64,000 bases of DNA, from NCBI GenBank assembly GCA_002633005.1, contig NMRA01000036.1, forward strand, positions 6,869-70,868. Reading direction: 5' to 3'. The DNA is from Phoronis australis. Lineage: Eukaryota; Phoronida; Phoronidae. Below the pieces are notes generated by a model that saw only the letters and a list, made by a program, of their open reading frames with translations, did not search any database and had not been told where the DNA came from. Both the position numbers and the translations under genes were made by a program. Each line of letters starts with the position of its first letter. Positions within the stretch are counted from its first letter, which is position 1. This document shows, piece after piece, positions 58,750 through 64,000 of this stretch.

Positions 58750-59885
58750 TGTTTTCAACACAAATACTCTACTCACGCACTGGCTAAAATGCTTTTTTAG
58801 GTAGCACCTACTTCAGTGTCAAAAATGCCAGTAATGTAAACAGCTACAAGTGTCACTTTGGATGTCAGCTTTGCCGGCAGGCATTTTCGTTAGCACTTTT
58901 GTAGCCAGACTGGATTCAAAAGACACATCTATATATAGGTATTTGCAGCAATGTTAGGAGGCTTAAAAATATGAAAGGGACAATTTTGGCAATTTTTTGT
59001 CTGAAATTAACAAGATTTTGCCGTACATTGACTCAGAGATCATTTATGTTAGACACTAACATGTACACCAGCGGAAGTCCTTCCATTATTTCACTAAAAG
59101 TGATTCTTAAAATTGTTTTTTCTCTTTTTATAAGGCCGATTACGTAGATAATTGGAAATTTCACCTAACTTCATAACTTACATCAAATTGTTAGATAAAG
59201 ATAGATTAGTTAAGATATTGACTATAATTTCATTAATAAAGTTTCACTTATAGGTCATTTTGTGTGTTTAATAGCTGAAGAATTATGACTTCATCAAACT
59301 TGCTCTAGAAGAACTCGACTTTACAGCTGATGATAAAAGAATTTGATAGTTAGGTGAGGTAAGGTGTTTCTACTGACAGTTTCAAACCCCTACCTATCGT
59401 CCCTGCAGCTCAATGCTCACTCCGTGTGTGAACATATCCACAGTCTCTGACCTCCAGCCTCAGTTGGGCCATTTTCTCTCACATATATTGAGACACTCCT
59501 TGGTATTTGCTATAATAACTCAGTCTATATATGGTACTCTCTTTATGTAACAGGAATTATTATAACCTGGATTGTACTGTTCAATGTTTCAACCACACAG
59601 GTATATGAAGCTGCTGGAGTTCAGTTTTATTTATTGGAGTCTCTGTAGGATTAACACCCATTTGGGGTACAACATTATTTGGATAAAATTTAATTTTGAT
59701 ACGGTTTTTCATTATGAGCAAACCATTCTGCAGAATGCTTTTCCAAGACATTTAGAATCTGAAGCTCATTGACGAGGCGTTAAATCCAGCTCATTTTGCA
59801 TGGGAACCATAAAATGTTACGCGTTAAAATATATACCATATTCATGCTTCTGTTATTACCTGCTCTGGTTGATTATTCTTCTTTG
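58750..59885. other. no recognisable gene
   Basis: AT-rich DNA. Nothing callable. Confidence 0.5.
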
Positions 59886-59891
59886 GTGACA

Positions 59892-59979
59892 CCCTTGCAA
59901 TGCTAAGTACTAGTCCTTGCAATACTAAGTACTAACCTTTGCAATGCTAAGTAATAGCCCTTGCAATGCTAGTACTAGC
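59892..59979 (+). repeat. 22-bp tandem repeat, 4 copies
   Basis: Unit CCTTGCAATGCTAAGTACTA plus two bases, repeated four times with small changes; the last copy is shortened. Confidence 0.85.
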
Positions 59980-59989
59980 AAGTGAAACC

Positions 59990-62900
59990 AATAAACTTTC
60001 TCATGCAGCTTGCTTGGAACTGGTGAGTGGACAAGATTTGTTAACATGGAAAGAATAAAACCCATTGTCATCTAATACCCCCTTCTGTTGGTCTTTTCTA
60101 ATAGCCAATTACCAGTCTTTTGTAATGTAACCTTACTCATAATATTATTACTTTGGGTCTCTCCAGGGCATAAAGCATAGAAATTTGTACTCAGCTCATT
60201 GTAGATCTAGGTGAGAAGAATATTGTCCTTGCATTATGGGAGTGCCCATAAATATTGCCTGATATGTTTACATCATAGTGCTGTTATATAAAAACATGAG
60301 GTCACATTTTGTGGTGTGTTGTATAGTTACAATGTAAATATACTAGGTAGATGTTTATATTGATATGTGTATTCCTGGTCCTCATAGTTACAGGTTATAC
60401 CCATTCTTACAGAGTACTGCACTGTATGTTTCCTAGAAATGCTATCTGTATCGTCAAAAAACTAATTTGATTGATTAACTAGTTAATTTTATTGACAGGC
60501 GTTTGGAACAAGTAATGAACATGACAGTTGTTTTGTTATGCTCTAACAAGTACCAACTAATTTTATTCACATCTTTCGCTGTTTAAATTAATTGGTCGAG
60601 AAACATCACATAGGAGTTCAGCGACGTTAAAGTGTGTAATGATGCTAAGTCGTTTTAACATCAGTCAGCTCTGCATCGCATGAGCTGAGCATTGATTTGT
60701 TGGTAGCCTAAATCACCCTTCTTTATTGTCTCTTATATGTCCCAGTGGGAAATCAATAATCGATTGAGGAACTCTTTGTGCCATTTCTTGTTTCCGTTTC
60801 CTGTTAGGTGCTGCTCGTTGCCGTCTCACTTTCGTAATTATACCGTGTCCTCAGGTATTTGCTTCGTTGGCAACAAAAATGATATCAGCGCCGAGGGTTT
60901 AACTGCGAAGACACAGACTTGTACTTGAAACTTAACCAGTCGTGTCAGATCATTTGAGTTCATCTTGGCAAGTTTACTTAAAACGTGCCACGCAATTTGT
61001 CAGTTTTGTTTTGAATACTGAGACAAACCCAGTCCTTGCGATCAACTAGATTGAGCACACTGATTGGACAAATTTTTTCTGCTGGCTTTTGTCACTTAAA
61101 GGTAACTTACCCCACCTTATGAAAGTTTACACGGTGTTACTGTTTATTCCAAGTGGTGTAGATTAGTCCAGGAGGTTGACAGTGCCCAGTTGACATTAAT
61201 AGCAGTTCTAGACGCCCTGTAACCTGTAATGTTGATTACGTATGCGGTTTGGGTTTGTGCAGTTTGAGTTTTTCCTCCATGTCTTGACTTTATTTAGTAA
61301 TGTATCACATATCTATTCCCATCATAGAGAAGCAACAACTCTAGGGAACCGAATAACATTTGACTTTGAAAATTTATAAAAAGATGAAGAAACACAATGC
61401 TGTCATGATAGGGTATTTTACAATGATGCTTATTTATCAAGTGGCTTTCTGGTTTTTCTATGCTGAATGCAATTGGAACGATGATCTGGTGAATGATCCA
61501 GGTTATTTTCTCCCTGTCACTTTGTTCCGGGACATTTATCCGTCATAGGGACAGACACTTCTCAACTTCCAATTCCCTGTCTGGAATTCATCTTGCTGTG
61601 TTAAGTTGTTCATTGGAACCATCTGGCTAATTTTGAAAAACAGCTTGGCTGATATGGAAAACGATATGCAGTGCAATTTTTAGTACCCATTTCCAACCAT
61701 CATCTGAACAGCTGGATAAGGTTTTGCTTGTAGTTGTGTAACACACACTTCTGCAGTCATTCACCTATCATTAGAGTCCTCTCCTGGTCTCTGTAATAGA
61801 GTGTCAATGAACAGCCTTTTTCTGCAGTTTGTTTGGTGTCTAGTTTGGATGAAAGGCCTCGAAGTTTCTCTGTTGTGCGTTGTTATCTGTGATTTGATTG
61901 CATAAAAGCCCTCGCACAAAAAGTTTTCAAGTTGTGATCGAATGCTATTATGTACTTTGCTTTGTGAACAATGTAAGGTTAGACCAAAAAGCAAAGTTGG
62001 TTTTGATCTTTGATTTTTTCGTAAAAGTCATAAATATTTCACATTTTGAAAATAATTCCTGACAGTATTTGGAGATTGGTGCATAAAGGTAGTGTCTAAA
62101 ACAATCCAATCAGCAATTGCTCAGGTAAGATGCTCTAAAGTTAGCGATATCTCGGGATTTTTCTAGGGTTCTACATAACCTTATATCAAAAGTTTTTTTA
62201 CTGAAAGCGTAGATTTATTCTCCTTTGAACTGAAATTACAGCAATGATTAAATCCGCAATCTTAGACAATAACTATTGCCAAATTTGTATTTTTTCTTTT
62301 TAACAAATTCTAGTAGTAGTCTGAATGTTCTTATTTTTTTCAAAAATATTGCACTATGGTAGCCATGTGAAATAACTTGAAAGTGGTAAAGCGTTAATTT
62401 GGTACTTTTTGTTTTTGGAAAAAGAGAGAAACATTCCGTTTTCTCCTTATTGTGTTCTGTGCTGGCTTCAGTAGGTCAAAAATAACATAATTAGTTTTGG
62501 TATGCACTCACCTCATCGTCTCTCACCATCTAAATGAAAACACCTTCACTTTTGGTCATGGCAAGTTCTTTTCTTTGTTTCAAAAGCTTATTCTAACTGA
62601 TCTAAGGTAGTTTTTTTTCAAAAAAGGTGACATGGCAATTTTAGCACTATCACCTCTTTTAAGAACAGGTCTCCAAAAGCAAGGATAAAATAGATTTGGA
62701 GTCACAGTCAGCCGCCCCGGTCAAACGGAGTATAACCAACCCGAAACCCCTCACCTTCATACATTGGTGGCACTGAATCACTGATACTGAAAAAAATCAC
62801 TTATCACTGCAGCTCAACAACTCCTCTAATTTTTTTAAAAAGTGTACAGCTAAGAAATACCACATCACCGCATGTTTCTCAAAAAAATAGCACAGACCAG

Positions 62901-63415
62901 CAATTGTGTTTTTTTGGCCTTGCTGCACTGAAGGTGATTAATCATTGTGGTTTGAATAAGAAAACATTTTGAAATCAATCTTTTGGTTGGTTCTTTGACA
63001 GAATCAGAGATTTGCCTACAGCAACAGGCATGTTTCTCATGAAAAGCGATTACCTCAGTTGCTGATGAAAAGCTGTCTTACAATTATTACATAATTAAAA
63101 AAGAATGCCTTGCATTAGTTCAGGTGCAGTCTTTTTTTCTTGCTCAAGGAATGCAGACTAGTAACTCAAAGCTATTTGTCAGTTTTTAGAATGGTTTCCT
63201 CCAAGAAAAACTAAGGGGAAACCAAGAATGAATTAATTCTTGAAAGAATAAGTTTGTGACAGTCAGGAATTACCATTGACCGTGTACTGCTTTTGTGTGC
63301 AAATTAGTTCCGAATGCATAAGTTTTGTTTTTATAGTAAATTCATCGAAAGCCACTCTTATTACGTTCTTCCTATTAATGTGACTTTAGAAAACCTTCGT
63401 CTCATGGGATCGTAA
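59990..63415. other. no recognisable gene
   Basis: AT-rich DNA. At about 62120-62400, TTCTACATAACCTTATATC and ...CTATGGTAGCCATGTGAAATAA loosely resemble parts of the GTAGGACC-ended MITE family. No exon matching the missing KATNIP C-terminus was recognised. Confidence 0.45.
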
Positions 63416-63419
63416 CTTC

Positions 63420-63600
63420 ATCCCCACCCCGTTCCTGCCAGCTCCCTGCGGTGTTCTCTTTGGTGCGACTGTCAAAGCCGCACTGAAACCGAAGTCGTTG
63501 ATTGTTTCCTGCCCAGTCTCCGCCTGATTGGCTCGACTTGAGTACGGTTAATTGCGGACGCGTATTCAAGGAAGCTTGAATACACCAGTGTTGCTATAAT
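63420..63600. promoter_or_regulatory. GC-richer, CCAAT-containing patch, possible promoter
   Basis: A sharp rise in GC within AT-rich DNA, containing CTGATTGGCT (an inverted CCAAT box) and several CG dinucleotides (GGACGCG, AAACCGAAGTCG). It might be the start of the GPCR transcript on the - strand or of a gene beyond the right edge. Promoter function is inference only. Confidence 0.2.
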
Positions 63601-64000
63601 TATTAGAATCATTTTATTCTTGCCTTGGGTTATTTACCAGAGGGCAGTCAACGGCATGTGAATATTTTTTGTAAACACCCACTAGGAAAGATTGATTATT
63701 GAATGTTTTCACATGGTTAAAAGTGGAATTCTGTGCTAGGGGTGAATAATTCAATTTGCCAAGAAAACGCTACCGTTTATGTATTCATATCCTAGTTTCT
63801 TAATTCTGCTGAAGTCCATTTGTGGTGTCAATATTACATCGAGTAATTGGCTTTTGTTATTAGGAATTGAAAATGATATACGTTAGCAATCTTATGGTTG
63901 CTGATGTGTTCGGTTCATAAGCTATGCACTTATCATAAGCCATGCACTTATATTCTACTTGTTAATTAATGATTAGGGCAATGGGCAATTATGGGATTAG

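Noticed and set aside
1-64000. tRNA, rRNA or bacterial-type systems
   Set aside because: No cloverleaf with A and B boxes, no rRNA-like sequence, and no operon-like gene clusters were seen on either strand.

Overview
The window is nuclear DNA from a multicellular animal. It is AT-rich, has GT-AG introns of a few hundred to about 1,400 bases, and carries many short transposon remnants. A run of N at about 50,923-51,256 and a single N at 5,140 show that it comes from a draft assembly. The two recognisable genes and the intron-rich, MITE-rich layout fit an invertebrate deuterostome such as a hemichordate or cephalochordate. The species cannot be fixed from the sequence alone.

8.5-31.4 kb, + strand: the main gene is an orthologue of KATNIP (katanin-interacting protein, KIAA0556), a ciliary basal-body and microtubule-associated protein. 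I assembled 27 coding exons by hand. All flanking introns are GT-AG, every exon phase matches the next, and the joined length is 4,296 nt (1,432 codons) with no stop. The N-terminal exons carry the conserved YDEYL..LQQ and EQGF.LYLNGAN segments. The middle is acidic, low in complexity and rich in Ser/Thr-Pro. The C-terminal half holds repeated KATNIP/DUF4457 beta-sandwich modules (TWGD..Y.G.TG.E and WNYNKS signatures). The initiating exon was not identified. The chain breaks off inside the third module at 31,361, so roughly the last 200 residues expected of the family are missing.

31.4-53 kb: no further KATNIP exon could be recognised. The stretch holds MITE-like elements, tandem repeats and a few unassigned ORFs. 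The best ORF is on the - strand at 50,191-50,506, next to the assembly gap.

53.2-54.3 kb, - strand: an intact coding exon encodes a rhodopsin-class peptide GPCR of the galanin/allatostatin-A receptor type. It has an unusual Val-Arg-Tyr in place of Asp-Arg-Tyr at the end of TM3, and a spliced 5' UTR. If the missing KATNIP exons lie beyond 64 kb, this receptor is nested antisense in a KATNIP intron of more than 32 kb.

Mobile and repeated DNA: a frameshifted remnant of a GIY-YIG domain from a Penelope-like element (2.56-2.81 kb) lies between 40-bp inverted repeats. There are three dispersed MITE families (TA-flanked Tc1/mariner-like; long-TIR with ends near CAGGG; a 'GTAGGACC'-ended family) and a small hairpin (foldback) family with two copies. 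Minisatellites of 61, 47, 30, 24 and 22 bp, and an interspersed repeat containing CCTAGTGG boxes, are also present. No RNA gene, CRISPR array or bacterial-type system was seen.
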